64,000 bases of DNA from the NCBI GenBank assembly GCA_025210335.1, contig JAOARY010000067.1:62001-126000 (forward strand), in the 5' to 3' direction. This stretch comes from Peptostreptococcaceae bacterium. GTDB taxonomy: Bacteria; Bacillota; Clostridia; Peptostreptococcales; Peptostreptococcaceae. The first letter of the stretch is position 1; each line of letters opens with the position of its first letter. Under the pieces are notes generated by a model. The model was given only the letters and a program-made list of their open reading frames with translations, was not told where the DNA came from and did no database searches. The position numbers were made by a program, and so were the translations under genes. Of this stretch, positions 35,444-45,850 are shown piece by piece.

Positions 35444-38400
35444 TTGAAAAAATTTATTTCTTGTATGCTTATTTTTCTGCTTTTATTATCTAATATAAAT
35501 ATTAATAAAAGTTTTGCAAATGGTATGAAGATGAAAGAATATAGGCTTATTAATGCTTATTTTGAATATTGGTTTGACCCAAATACTAAGACTTGGATGT
35601 ATGAAGATTGGCATGGTAACAAACATTCAATCACCAAAAAAGGTGAAAATGTTGGAGGACAATGGATAAATAATTATGAATTTCCTGTTGGTATATTAAG
35701 TAATGATTATGTTATTGCTGATGCTTATAATTATAGTAAATATAATGGTTCTTGGGCAGATTTGCATTACAATGCAACTGACAAAGGCGATATTGATTTA
35801 TATTATTTAAATACAGCAAAAGTTGATGCTACAGGCTCTATTGGACAGGTTGGAAATGTACGATTTTCTGCAAGTTTTCAAGTTAAGCCTAGAAATCAAT
35901 GTATTTCATTACAAGGTGGTCGTGTTTTTAGAACCTATTTAGCAGTTGTTGTTGAATATGAATATAAACTTGATTCAGAACTTAAAATCGAATGTTACGA
36001 TGAAAGCAATAATCTTTTAAAAAGTATAGAACAAACACCTAAAGTAAATGAATACAATACTATAAAAGTGCCTGATATTGATGGTTATACTTATACTCAT
36101 GCATTTAATGAAAAAGGGGAGAAAGTAACTGATGAACGGTTTGATATATTTATGAATTTTGAATCTGTTGTTATTAAATGTTATTACAAACAAGGGAATG
36201 ATGATAAACGAATAAATGCAGTCCTAGAAGCTTCAACACATACCCCAAAGATTGATGAAACAGTTACTTTTGATTCTTCTAAATCAACTTCTTCATCAAA
36301 AATTGTATCAAGGAAATGGTATATAAAATATAAAGATAGGGATAGTGATTATATTTATTATCCAAAGTATGATAATCAAATTGCCATTGATATTTTATTT
36401 GATGACGAAATGAGAGTTGATGTAAAAATAATAATTGAAGATGAAAATAAACTTACTGATGATGCAGATGACTATGCAAGCTTAAAAAAAGAAGATGATC
36501 CACAGGTTGAAGGTGGAGTTAAAATTATTTTTAGAGATGTTCATACCAATGCTAAATTAGGATCGATGAATTTAGATATTAAGTTCAAAAAATATGGAAA
36601 AAGAACAATATCAGTTCCAAGAAGACTTTTACCAAATGCTATGGATATCAAAAGATTAAAAGAAAATAATGGTTTAGAAAAAAATAATGATTACAATTAT
36701 ACACTAAAAGAAATTATTTATGGAAATTCTTCTATTATTAAATCTGGTTCAATGAATATAAAATCATCGATAAAAAAAGATGAGTATGGTTTAGTTGATT
36801 ATGGTGATAAAAAAAACTTACATCTAAAATATAATAAAAGTGGTTTTGATTTTGAAGAATTTAGAGGTGAAGGTAGGACAGTAACTATTTATTACAAAAA
36901 AGGTGATTCAACAGATGAAGATTTTAGATATTTGGAATTTTATGAACTTGCAGGAAGTGGAAATGAAGCTTATAAAAATTACACAAAAAAAATAGAAAAT
37001 GCAAAATCAGGATTAGCACATCCGAAGTTTGGTCATAGATATGCAATTAGTGGAAGTTTAAAAGATTTTGATATAAATGAGTTAAGATTCCCAAATGATA
37101 ATTATATTTTGGTTGCATCAATTACTGATAGAAGAATAAATAACCGTCTTAAAGCATATTACAATACGAGTTTCAATATTGAAAGAGCAAAAATATTAGA
37201 TATGGATGATGGCAATACAATAAGATTGATCTATATCAAAAATCAAGTGAATTATAAGTTTGAATATGTAAATGAAAATGATTTAAATGTTGAAAAAACA
37301 GATTCAAGCATATTAAAAATATATAATAAAGGTAAAGAAACAAGCTACAAATTTGATTCATATTACAAATCTGATTTGGGATATTATGAGCTGAAGTCAG
37401 GATTTTTAGAAAGAGGATTTAGAAGTGGTAAAGAAAATAGGATATATTCTTATTCTAGTCCCCAAAAAAATAAGTCTGAATTGCATGATACTTTTTTATT
37501 TAGGACTCAAAGAGGCAGTGTAGATTATGGAGATCCTTTGAAAATATCAAAAGGTGAAGTTTATTATGACAATAACTTTGATTCAGATATAATAAAGGAT
37601 GTTAAGCAAAACTATACAGTAAGAACGTATTTTAGATCAGAAATATCCGAAGGTATAATAAATATAATTTGTAAGGAAAAACAAACAAATATTATTTTAA
37701 AAGAAGAAAAATTAGAATACCAGCCGATAGGTGAGGAAATTGAAGTTAACGCCCCTAGAATAACAGATTATATTGTTATAAAACCATCAACGAAAATAGT
37801 TACATTAACAGAAGATGAAAAAGAAAAAACTGTTATTTTTTACTATGAAAAGGGCGAAGACCCTGATGAACCTGATGAAGAAACTACTACAGAAGAAGAA
37901 ACAAATGAAGAAACTAGTGGTGGAAATGGTAAGATAGTATTTGTTCCTAATTCTACAAGTGAAGTAAGTGGAAACAGAGATAGTTGGATAAATAGAAATC
38001 TAAATGTAAAAGCACAGATTCAAGGAGATAGAGAATATAAAGTTACAGTTACAAAGACAATAAAAGAAATAAATTCAAAAGGTGAGGTTATCAAAGAAGA
38101 TAAGAAAAAGGGCACGAAAACTTGGCAAATAGGAAGTATTAATGTGAGTGGTGATGCTAGTGGTACAAATAGTGTAACCATAAATAAAGAGGGGGCAAAT
38201 CTCAAATTATCAGGTGTTGCGAATTGGAATGTAAAAAGCATTACAGGAGATTCTTCATTAGTTGCATCAAAAACGCCACCAAGTTCATATACAGGTAGTT
38301 CGGGAATTTATAAGATAGATAAGACAAGAGGTACTATATCAGCAAGTCCTTCATCTTGTGATTGGACAAACAAAAGTGTTAATATAACAGTTTCATTAGG

Positions 38401-39850
38401 TGACGGGTTATCAGGATTTTTCCCAAATGGTAATTCTGTATCTTATAAAGACTTATCATATTATAATAATCCATCACAATCAGTTAAAAAAGGAAGTTAC
38501 GGAGGAAAATCTGCAACTGCTAATATACAACTTAATAGTGATGGTTATTATCAAGCAAATGCAAGAGTTGAAGATATAGCTACAAATGTTTATCAAACAA
38601 GTTTTTCATATTATAAAATAGACAAAACAAATCCAACTGATGTAGTATTTAGCATAGATAATGAGATAAATGCAGATGAACGTTACTCAAAAAATTTACA
38701 AGAAGATATATTTTTATATAAGGCAGAATATGATAATAAAATTACTGTAACTATTGGGGACAATCTTTCAGGTATTAATGAAACTAGATTCTTATTTACC
38801 AAAACAGAACTTCCACCACCAAAACATCAAATGATATTAACAAATCAAGGAACTAACGAAAATATAAATGCACCAACTTCAAATTCTTTTGATATAAATA
38901 TAAATCATGCTACTAATTCTTATAAAGGTTATAGCCTTACTAAAGAAGATTTTAGAGATTTTAAGGGTGGCAAGTGGTATTTGCATATATACCAAAAAGA
39001 TAGAGCAGGAAACGAAACTATAACCACAAGTAGACCTATTATATTAGTTTCTTTATATGACTTTAATGTAACTAATATAACAGACCATTTTTATGATTAT
39101 AATTTAGATGGAGTATCATATGTAAACAATCTTCCAATAGATGAAGATTCAAACCCTGATTCATATTTGATGAAAAAAGGATACGGTATATATTTTGAAA
39201 TATCATCAAAAGGACTAGATTACCTTACAGATACAATTAGAGTTAGACCTACATTCTATGGTTTGGATAAATATAATAAATACACTAAAAAGCTTGATAT
39301 GTATTTTTTAACCCATTCGTCAGAAGATGCGAAAAAATGGATTAAAGCAACAACTGACCCTGATGGAAAAAGAGATCCGTTTGATACTGTAGAAGAAGCT
39401 TTGATTTATTATGAAGGTGAAAAAATACATCCAATAGGTTTTCATAATGAATTTTTCTTTCCAATAACATTAAGAACCATAAAAGACGAAGAAAATCAAA
39501 TGTGGAAAGCTAGATATGGAATACCAGGTAATGCAATATTTATTAATAAAGATAAAGCTATCAAAGAAGTTAATCAATATAAAGGAAAAGTTCTTATAAT
39601 GTTTGATATAGAAGCAGGTAAAGAAGGTTATAAATCTTATAATTATGTTAATAATAATCATTATAAACAATGGAAAAGGGAAAGAAAAATAAAAGATAAT
39701 CGATTTGATTTATGGTCTAAAAATAAAAAAAGAATATATGAAAAAAATCGAAATAGAAGATTAGATTTTTATGAAGATGGTTCTATTATAGTTATAGATT
39801 CTAATCATTCAATTGAAGATAATTTTGAAGCTAGCCCTGTTTGGAAATAA
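35444..39850 (+). CDS. Giant secreted surface protein with MucBP-like and Ig-like repeats
   Basis: A 1468-aa exported protein. TTG 35444 is chosen as start: AAAGGAG is 9 bases upstream and the product begins MKKFISCMLIFLLLLS, a signal peptide cut near SFANG. Residues about 345-370 and 740-805 look like MucBP or related beta-grasp modules ending in a V.YYYK- or FYYEKG-type strand. A Thr/Glu linker (about 812-830, DEPDEETTTEEETNEE) leads to bacterial Ig-like units with IDKT.P boundaries (about 945-1075). The C-terminal 200 residues are basic. No LPxTG, SLH or choline-binding motif is visible, so how it is held on the cell is unclear. Gene order suggests an adhesin associated with the pilus. Confidence 0.75.
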   Translation: MKKFISCMLIFLLLLSNININKSFANGMKMKEYRLINAYFEYWFDPNTKTWMYEDWHGNKHSITKKGENVGGQWINNYEFPVGILSNDYVIADAYNYSKYNGSWADLHYNATDKGDIDLYYLNTAKVDATGSIGQVGNVRFSASFQVKPRNQCISLQGGRVFRTYLAVVVEYEYKLDSELKIECYDESNNLLKSIEQTPKVNEYNTIKVPDIDGYTYTHAFNEKGEKVTDERFDIFMNFESVVIKCYYKQGNDDKRINAVLEASTHTPKIDETVTFDSSKSTSSSKIVSRKWYIKYKDRDSDYIYYPKYDNQIAIDILFDDEMRVDVKIIIEDENKLTDDADDYASLKKEDDPQVEGGVKIIFRDVHTNAKLGSMNLDIKFKKYGKRTISVPRRLLPNAMDIKRLKENNGLEKNNDYNYTLKEIIYGNSSIIKSGSMNIKSSIKKDEYGLVDYGDKKNLHLKYNKSGFDFEEFRGEGRTVTIYYKKGDSTDEDFRYLEFYELAGSGNEAYKNYTKKIENAKSGLAHPKFGHRYAISGSLKDFDINELRFPNDNYILVASITDRRINNRLKAYYNTSFNIERAKILDMDDGNTIRLIYIKNQVNYKFEYVNENDLNVEKTDSSILKIYNKGKETSYKFDSYYKSDLGYYELKSGFLERGFRSGKENRIYSYSSPQKNKSELHDTFLFRTQRGSVDYGDPLKISKGEVYYDNNFDSDIIKDVKQNYTVRTYFRSEISEGIINIICKEKQTNIILKEEKLEYQPIGEEIEVNAPRITDYIVIKPSTKIVTLTEDEKEKTVIFYYEKGEDPDEPDEETTTEEETNEETSGGNGKIVFVPNSTSEVSGNRDSWINRNLNVKAQIQGDREYKVTVTKTIKEINSKGEVIKEDKKKGTKTWQIGSINVSGDASGTNSVTINKEGANLKLSGVANWNVKSITGDSSLVASKTPPSSYTGSSGIYKIDKTRGTISASPSSCDWTNKSVNITVSLGDGLSGFFPNGNSVSYKDLSYYNNPSQSVKKGSYGGKSATANIQLNSDGYYQANARVEDIATNVYQTSFSYYKIDKTNPTDVVFSIDNEINADERYSKNLQEDIFLYKAEYDNKITVTIGDNLSGINETRFLFTKTELPPPKHQMILTNQGTNENINAPTSNSFDININHATNSYKGYSLTKEDFRDFKGGKWYLHIYQKDRAGNETITTSRPIILVSLYDFNVTNITDHFYDYNLDGVSYVNNLPIDEDSNPDSYLMKKGYGIYFEISSKGLDYLTDTIRVRPTFYGLDKYNKYTKKLDMYFLTHSSEDAKKWIKATTDPDGKRDPFDTVEEALIYYEGEKIHPIGFHNEFFFPITLRTIKDEENQMWKARYGIPGNAIFINKDKAIKEVNQYKGKVLIMFDIEAGKEGYKSYNYVNNNHYKQWKRERKIKDNRFDLWSKNKKRIYEKNRNRRLDFYEDGSIIVIDSNHSIEDNFEASPVWK

Positions 39851-39866
39851 ATAGAACATCAAAGTG

Positions 39867-39930
39867 AAAAAAGCTTAAATATAGTATTTTTTAAATCTAA
39901 AATTAGTATACTATATTTAAGCTTTTTTTA
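39867..39930. terminator. Bidirectional terminator after the surface protein
   Basis: AAAAAAGCTTAAATATAGTAT (39867-39887, two flanking A included) pairs with ATACTATATTTAAGC (39907-39921) followed by TTTTTTT. The symmetric A and T flanks serve the convergent gene as well. Confidence 0.9.
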
Positions 39931-40002
39931 TTTAATATATATTCAATTAAACAAAAATAATTGGAAATATTTAGTTTTGAATAAGATATCATAGATTATA
40001 TA

Positions 40003-42126
40003 CTAATACATTATTTTTATCAAATCTCTTTTTTTATCAAGATAAACAATGTATTGAGTTGTTCCATTATTCATCATTATCTCTAGCCTATAATCAATGT
40101 CTTTACCGTCACTTAAAATCATATTTGGTTTGAAATCTAAATAGAGTATCTCAATATCTTTTCCTGCTAATAATATGCTGTTATCATCTTCATAAATACA
40201 TTTTTTAATCTCGCCTATGAAATCCTTTATATATACTGTTTTTGTGTTCGTATTTATATCTTTATATTCAATATAATTATATCCTTTTGGTAGTTTTATA
40301 TATTTATCTTTTATAGGATATTTTTTATTATTTAGATATATAGTTTTTTTTTGGTCTTCGTTTTTCAAATAGAATGATTTTTTACTTTCCAAATAGTATT
40401 TATCGTCTTGTTTTGTAACTTTAATATCGCTATTTCCTACATGTTTTATTAATTTATAATCGTAGTAAAAGGGTACGCTATTTAAATGAATTGCTGTTTT
40501 ATCAAATAACTCTCTATTATTTTTTATACTTGTAAGTAAATATGACCCGTATAGTTCTTTATTGTCCTGTTCTTTGTTTATCAAAGTAGATAAATTATAG
40601 ATTTTTTTATTATTATAGCCTAATTTAGTGTATATATAGTTTTTTATATCGATATTTTGAATAAAATCATATTCATTGGATGGTTCAATGATAAATTCTA
40701 TTGGGAATTCACTATTCAATTTAGTTAATAGGGTTATATCAACACCTATACTATCACCTATATCTTTATTTTTAAGAATATCAATCTGTGTTGTTTTTAA
40801 ATCCAAATGTTTATTATTTTTAATTATGTGTTTATAGAGTTCCATATTTAAATTTTCTATTATTTCTTTTCGTTTTTTAAACACATAAGGTTTTAATTCT
40901 TGTCTATCGTTTAAATCTATTGTTTCGTCAAAAATACTGATAGGATCAATGCTGTATTCTTTTTTAAATTCTGCTCTAAAATAATTAGACATTGGAGTAT
41001 AGTTTGATTTATTAGTGATTGCAAAAACTTGTGGAGTAAAACTTGGACCTTCTATATTTATACCATCCCAATCATATTTATCTATTTTGATATCCATATA
41101 CTCTAATGCTTTATTAAAACATTTTGGATTTTCTAATGCCATTGGATACATATATTCATTGTTTGTATTACTATTTAACTCATCTATAGTGTCATCATTG
41201 GTATCATCACTATATATATATTCTAGATTTCCATTCTTTTGTCTAAAATCAAAATTAATTTCCCAAAACTCTTTACTAATCATAGGAAGCTTAAACCAGG
41301 CATTTACAAGCATTCTATTTTGATGTGCCAATGTTATAAAATCATTTAAATAATTTTCAAATGATTCACCTTCATAAAAGGTGCTAAAATTAACTTCTTT
41401 TACCCCAGCTTCTTTTAGACTATTTGTTAATTTAACGGGATCTATATTTTTTAAATTTTTATAATCGATATAGACAACAAGATCCTTTCGATAATTATAT
41501 AATTTAATATCAAAACTATCAATTATTATATTATGGATAAATGGAATTATATTTTTATTTTTAGCTTTTGTATCTAAGGATGTAGCTATATAAACTATAT
41601 TTCCATCTTTATATTTCTTTGAAAAACAAAGAACATCATTATATTTTTTTGAAAATATTTTATCATTTATATTCGTATCTTTAATTTGAATATATTCAAT
41701 TTCAGAATCCAGTGGAAATTCTATTTCTTCATAGTCTTTTATATAGTATTTGTCCTCATATCTAAACTCTTCGTAGTGATCGATATTGAATAATTCTAAG
41801 AAAACCGAGTCTTTTTCAAATAGGATATTATTGCCTAATTTAATATGATCATAAATAGCTGTAATTTGATCAAAATTTAAATTTTGTTCTATATTTTTAG
41901 TAATTATTATATTATCATAGCTTTTTATGTTATTTTGATTTATATTTTTCAAATTTTTATCATATTTTAGACTAAATAAATCAAATATATTTTGATAGTA
42001 ATTATTTTGTTCTAAAATAAGAGTTTTTTTATTCTGATAATGATTGTTTTTTAAATTGGTAGCATGAATAGTATTTGTATTTAAAATAAATAAAAGTAAT
42101 GCTAAAAAAATATATATTTTTTTCAA
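40003..42126 (-). CDS. Secreted TIM-barrel (glycosidase-like) protein
   Basis: A 707-aa exported protein. TTG 42126 is chosen as start, 9 bases after AAGGAAG; the GTG at 42135 abuts that site. A signal peptide covers about residues 1-22. Residues 30-200 look like a Rossmann-like region; about 215-500 has the rhythm of a (beta/alpha)8 barrel: VVYIDYK, EVNFSTFYEG, MLVNAWFKLP, WDGINIEGPSF and FPIEFIIEP. The Asp/Glu pair in DGINIEGP is where many glycosidase-like barrels place an acidic residue. The C-terminal 200 residues are beta-rich. I cannot name a GH family, and catalysis is unproven. A role in processing surface polysaccharide near the adhesin and pilus genes is possible. Confidence 0.6.
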   Translation of the reverse strand: MKKIYIFLALLLFILNTNTIHATNLKNNHYQNKKTLILEQNNYYQNIFDLFSLKYDKNLKNINQNNIKSYDNIIITKNIEQNLNFDQITAIYDHIKLGNNILFEKDSVFLELFNIDHYEEFRYEDKYYIKDYEEIEFPLDSEIEYIQIKDTNINDKIFSKKYNDVLCFSKKYKDGNIVYIATSLDTKAKNKNIIPFIHNIIIDSFDIKLYNYRKDLVVYIDYKNLKNIDPVKLTNSLKEAGVKEVNFSTFYEGESFENYLNDFITLAHQNRMLVNAWFKLPMISKEFWEINFDFRQKNGNLEYIYSDDTNDDTIDELNSNTNNEYMYPMALENPKCFNKALEYMDIKIDKYDWDGINIEGPSFTPQVFAITNKSNYTPMSNYFRAEFKKEYSIDPISIFDETIDLNDRQELKPYVFKKRKEIIENLNMELYKHIIKNNKHLDLKTTQIDILKNKDIGDSIGVDITLLTKLNSEFPIEFIIEPSNEYDFIQNIDIKNYIYTKLGYNNKKIYNLSTLINKEQDNKELYGSYLLTSIKNNRELFDKTAIHLNSVPFYYDYKLIKHVGNSDIKVTKQDDKYYLESKKSFYLKNEDQKKTIYLNNKKYPIKDKYIKLPKGYNYIEYKDINTNTKTVYIKDFIGEIKKCIYEDDNSILLAGKDIEILYLDFKPNMILSDGKDIDYRLEIMMNNGTTQYIVYLDKKRDLIKIMY

Positions 42127-42149
42127 AAAAATCACTTCCTTTTGAGAGA

Positions 42150-42222
42150 TTAAGTAAATAAAAAATCAATAAAAAGCATTTATTCTTTCTATTGATTTTC
42201 TATTTATTTAATACCTATTATA
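42150..42222 (-). terminator. Terminator of the M29 peptidase gene
   Basis: Two nested arms, ATTAAGTAAATA with TATTTATTTAAT and AAATCAATA with TATTGATTT, form a long AT-rich stem just past the stop of the minus-strand peptidase gene and before the TIM-barrel gene. Confidence 0.6.
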
Positions 42223-42242
42223 ATATTATAATAATATTTCAA

Positions 42243-43358
42243 TTACATTAAATTTTTTGGATTAAGAGCTTCTAATTCTTCTATAACAAAAATACCATCT
42301 TTTCTTATAAGTATATCATCAAAGTATATTTCTCCTCCACCATATTCTTTAGTTTGTATACAAACTAAATCCCAGTGTATAGCAGAATCATTTCCATTTG
42401 GTGCATCTTCATAGCATTGTCCTGGTGTAAAATGAAAACTTCCCATTATTTTTTCATCAAATAATGTATCTCCCATTGGATTTAATATGTATGGATTAAC
42501 ACCTATTGCAAATTCTCCAACATATCTAGCACCTTCATCTGTATCAAAAATATCATTAATTTTTTTAGTTTCATTTGATGTTGCATTTATGATTTTTCCA
42601 TCTTTAAATTCTAATTTTATATTATCAAATTTTGTACCTTGATAGTTTGCAAATGTGTTATAATGCAAAGTTCCATTAACAGAATTCTTAACAGGAGCTG
42701 TAAAAACTTCACCATCAGGAATATTCATTTTACCATCGCATTTGATAGCTGGAATATCTTTTATTGAAAATTCTAAATCAGTTCCTTGACCTATAATTTT
42801 TACTTTATCAGTTTTATTCATAAGTGTTACTAGATTATCCATTGCTTTTGACATTTTTTCATAATCTAAATTACAAACATTAAAATAAAAGTCTTCAAAT
42901 TTTTCTAAGCTCATATTAGACATTTGAGCCATAGATTCATTTGGATATCTTAATACAACCCATCTTGTATTATTTACTCTTTCTATACCATGAACAGGTT
43001 TGCTAAAATACATCATATATTCATTCATATTTTTTGAATCAATATCAGAAAGTTCATTTACATTATTATGACCTCTAATACCAATATAAGCATCCATTTC
43101 CTTCATTCTTTCTAATTCATATTTAGCCATAGAATCATATAATTCTTTTGATCCTTCTAATAATATTTCTCTTTGTATACTATTATCTTTTAAAGTTACA
43201 AAAGGAAAAGCTTTTTTATTATGAATTTCTTTTATTAAAGCTTTAACAAGAAGTTTAGGTGAATCTCCATAACACTCTATTAATACTTTTTCCCCTTCTT
43301 TTATTTCGCATGAATACGCTACTAAATTTTTTGCTAAAATATTTATTCTAGAATCCAT
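42243..43358 (-). CDS. Aminopeptidase, M29 family (AmpS/aminopeptidase T)
   Basis: A 371-aa cytoplasmic metalloaminopeptidase. The M29 metal-ligand regions are present: PDGEVFTAP (about 240), GEFAIGVNP (about 280) and a C-terminal GSFHFTPG....GN.SAIHWDLV stretch (about 303-328). Length is normal for the family (about 370-410). GGAGG lies 10 bases before the ATG. It removes N-terminal residues from peptides with broad specificity and probably serves amino-acid recycling. It is monocistronic. Confidence 0.92.
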   Translation of the reverse strand: MDSRINILAKNLVAYSCEIKEGEKVLIECYGDSPKLLVKALIKEIHNKKAFPFVTLKDNSIQREILLEGSKELYDSMAKYELERMKEMDAYIGIRGHNNVNELSDIDSKNMNEYMMYFSKPVHGIERVNNTRWVVLRYPNESMAQMSNMSLEKFEDFYFNVCNLDYEKMSKAMDNLVTLMNKTDKVKIIGQGTDLEFSIKDIPAIKCDGKMNIPDGEVFTAPVKNSVNGTLHYNTFANYQGTKFDNIKLEFKDGKIINATSNETKKINDIFDTDEGARYVGEFAIGVNPYILNPMGDTLFDEKIMGSFHFTPGQCYEDAPNGNDSAIHWDLVCIQTKEYGGGEIYFDDILIRKDGIFVIEELEALNPKNLM

Positions 43359-43557
43359 TTAATAAAACCTCCACAAATTTATATTTATTAATACAATAAT
43401 AGTATAACATTATTATATAAAAATTTTTATATGTATTTGAAAAATATATAATTTGATTTTAAAATTCAATATTTCAGATTTGATTTTAACTAAAGGCTAT
43501 TTTAAAATTAAACGAAGGGTATTATATATACAAATAAAAATTAAAAAGGAGTAGATG

Positions 43558-44820
43558 ATGTTTAAAAATATTTTTTATGATATTAAATCCATAAAAAAAG
43601 TAATATTATCAGCATTTTTAGCTATGTGTATTGGTATTTTTACTAGTATTATAGTATTTTTATTTTTAACTTCATTAAAAATATTAAATACATATTTATT
43701 AAAAGAACATATATCATTTTTATTTTTACCTATAGGTCTTATGCTTAATAATTATATAATTAATAAATTTGATAAAGATGCTAAAGGATATGGAACTGAA
43801 AAAGTGATTACAGCTATACGTGAAAATAAAGGACATATTGGTTTTAAGATAATACCCACTAAAATATTGGCAACAATTATAACTTTATCTTTTGGTGGAT
43901 CTTTAGGTAAAGTTGGTCCTAGTGCACAACTAGGAGGTGCTTGTGCTTCTTTTATAACAGAAAATTTTAATATAAAAAATAATAAAAAATATTTAATATG
44001 TGGTATTAGTGCAGGATTTTCAACTATATTGGGTGCACCTATTGCATCATCACTTTTTGCAGTAGAAGTTTTAGCCATGGATAGAATACATTATAATCTT
44101 TTGTTTCTTTCCGCTATATCTTCTATATCTTCTTTTAAATTCATTCAATTTCTAGGTTATAATTATCATTTTAATAATTTTTATAAAATAAATGACAAAG
44201 ATTTTTTATTGTTATGGGAATCAATTTTTATGGGAGTTGCACTTGGAATTGTTGGTTATATATTTATTTTTAGTATTGCGTTTTTTAAAAATAAATTTTC
44301 AAAATTAAAAAATGATTTATTAAAAGGTTTTTTTGGTGGATTGATGCTTGTTTTTATATATTTAGTATTCAAAGATAAGTATGATATGACTAAATTCTTT
44401 TATGTAGGTGAAGGGGAAATTTTTAAGAATTTGAGTGGTAAAAATGCAATATCATTTGATTTTTTGATAAAAATTTTATTTACATCAATTACTACGGCTT
44501 GTGGAGGAAGTGGTGGATTGATATCTCCTATATTATTTATAGGATCATCTTTTGGTAATTTACTAGGACAGATATTTAATAAAAATACAACTTTGTTTGC
44601 AGCAAGTGGAATAGTTTCTCTTTTGGCAGCCTGTACAAATGCACCAATAGCATCTTGTGTATTAGCTCTTGAATTATTTGGAAAACAAATAGGAGTTTAT
44701 TCTTCGATTTCTTGTATTATGAGTTTTATAATAGCATCAAGGATAAGTGTTTATATGAAAGATTTTAGAAATACTGATAATATTTCTAGTTTTAAGGAAG
44801 GGGATATAGATAAAATATAA
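43558..44820 (+). CDS. CLC-family chloride channel/transporter with Val at the gating Glu
   Basis: A 420-aa polytopic CLC protein. ATG 43558 is preferred, 6 bases after AAGGAG; ATG 43555 is the alternative. The signature GGSLGKVGPS (about 113-122) corresponds to G(K/R)EGP; the external gating Glu is Val119 here. The first filter motif GSGIP appears as GYGTE and the later GGSGGLISP is conserved. CLC members without this Glu, such as the vertebrate ClC-K group, are channels with altered gating, so this one may conduct passively rather than exchange Cl- for H+. No C-terminal CBS domains are present. It ends convergent with the next gene, 5 bases away. Confidence 0.9.
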   Translation: MFKNIFYDIKSIKKVILSAFLAMCIGIFTSIIVFLFLTSLKILNTYLLKEHISFLFLPIGLMLNNYIINKFDKDAKGYGTEKVITAIRENKGHIGFKIIPTKILATIITLSFGGSLGKVGPSAQLGGACASFITENFNIKNNKKYLICGISAGFSTILGAPIASSLFAVEVLAMDRIHYNLLFLSAISSISSFKFIQFLGYNYHFNNFYKINDKDFLLLWESIFMGVALGIVGYIFIFSIAFFKNKFSKLKNDLLKGFFGGLMLVFIYLVFKDKYDMTKFFYVGEGEIFKNLSGKNAISFDFLIKILFTSITTACGGSGGLISPILFIGSSFGNLLGQIFNKNTTLFAASGIVSLLAACTNAPIASCVLALELFGKQIGVYSSISCIMSFIIASRISVYMKDFRNTDNISSFKEGDIDKI

Positions 44821-44844
44821 ATTAATTATATTTTATCTATTACT
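44803..44844. terminator. Bidirectional terminator built into two convergent gene ends
   Basis: ATAGATAAAATATAA and TTATATTTTATCTAT form a 15-base-pair stem that includes the last codons and stops of both the CLC gene and the YwaF-like gene. Confidence 0.8.
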
Positions 44845-45614
44845 TCAATACTATCCGATTCATATAGTTTTGATTCATATATATATTGTTTTTTAGAAAA
44901 AGGTAAATACAAAAGAAAATATATGAAGAATATTCCTAATGTTGCAATTGGAATATATATTGGATATTCAGGAAAATGATCTAGTATAGTTGGAGTAAGT
45001 GGTTTATTTCTAAGATATGAATAGTTTCCATCTACTAAGAAATTAAAGAAATAAGTAAAAACTAAATAAATTATATTCCAATTGATTGCTTTTTTTAATG
45101 ATTTAATATTAGGAATATAATCATATACGAACATCATATAAAAAATTGATATGATTATTCCGCAATGGGCTACAAAAAATTGTATGTACATAGCACTAAA
45201 ATAATTACATCCACTAGTATCTGGTGTAATTAAAGCTTGTAATGCTCCTCCAAGTCCCCAAAAATACACAACTTCAAATATCTTAAAACTTTTTCTTATT
45301 ATCATTACTATACATAATATTGTTATTATTCTACATAAATACAGCGGTAAAGAATCTTTTAAATCAAATTTTCCATTATAAAAATACCAAAAATATAACA
45401 TAAATTGTTGAGATAAGAATAAGAAAATAAATGTTTTTTCAATTATTTTCTTTTTATTTTTATTTATTTTTATCTTTTGTTTATTTAAACGTATATAAAA
45501 AATAATTATAATCATCAAAGCAATTGGAATAATATGTTCTGGTGAAAATAAATTAAGTGGTCTTTTTGAAGAAACAGTAAAAAATTCTTTTAAAAATATA
45601 CTTATTATATCCAT
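44826..45614 (-). CDS. YwaF-like (TIGR02206) integral membrane protein
   Basis: A 262-aa protein with about seven membrane helices. The sequence F.PEHI near residue 25, the LPLYLCRI segment (about 90) and TPDTSG (about 129-134) are the marks of the YwaF/TIGR02206 family, whose function is unknown. AAGGAG lies 8 bases before the ATG. It overlaps the shared terminator with the CLC gene and has no other partner. Confidence 0.8.
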   Translation of the reverse strand: MDIISIFLKEFFTVSSKRPLNLFSPEHIIPIALMIIIIFYIRLNKQKIKINKNKKKIIEKTFIFLFLSQQFMLYFWYFYNGKFDLKDSLPLYLCRIITILCIVMIIRKSFKIFEVVYFWGLGGALQALITPDTSGCNYFSAMYIQFFVAHCGIIISIFYMMFVYDYIPNIKSLKKAINWNIIYLVFTYFFNFLVDGNYSYLRNKPLTPTILDHFPEYPIYIPIATLGIFFIYFLLYLPFSKKQYIYESKLYESDSIEVIDKI

Positions 45615-45850
45615 AAAAACTCCTTTCTTATTTAAATGTTTTATTTTAGCAATCTTTAATATTATAACATTAATTTATTCTTTTGTTTATTAGAAATTTT
45701 TTATTATCATTTACGATAATATTATTTAAATAATATTATTCATTTTTAACAAAAGAAATTTAATTTTTATGCAAATATATTTTATAAACCCTATAATATG
45801 TTGTATAATATTTTTTAGATATACAAAAAAATTATAAGGGGGTATTTTTT

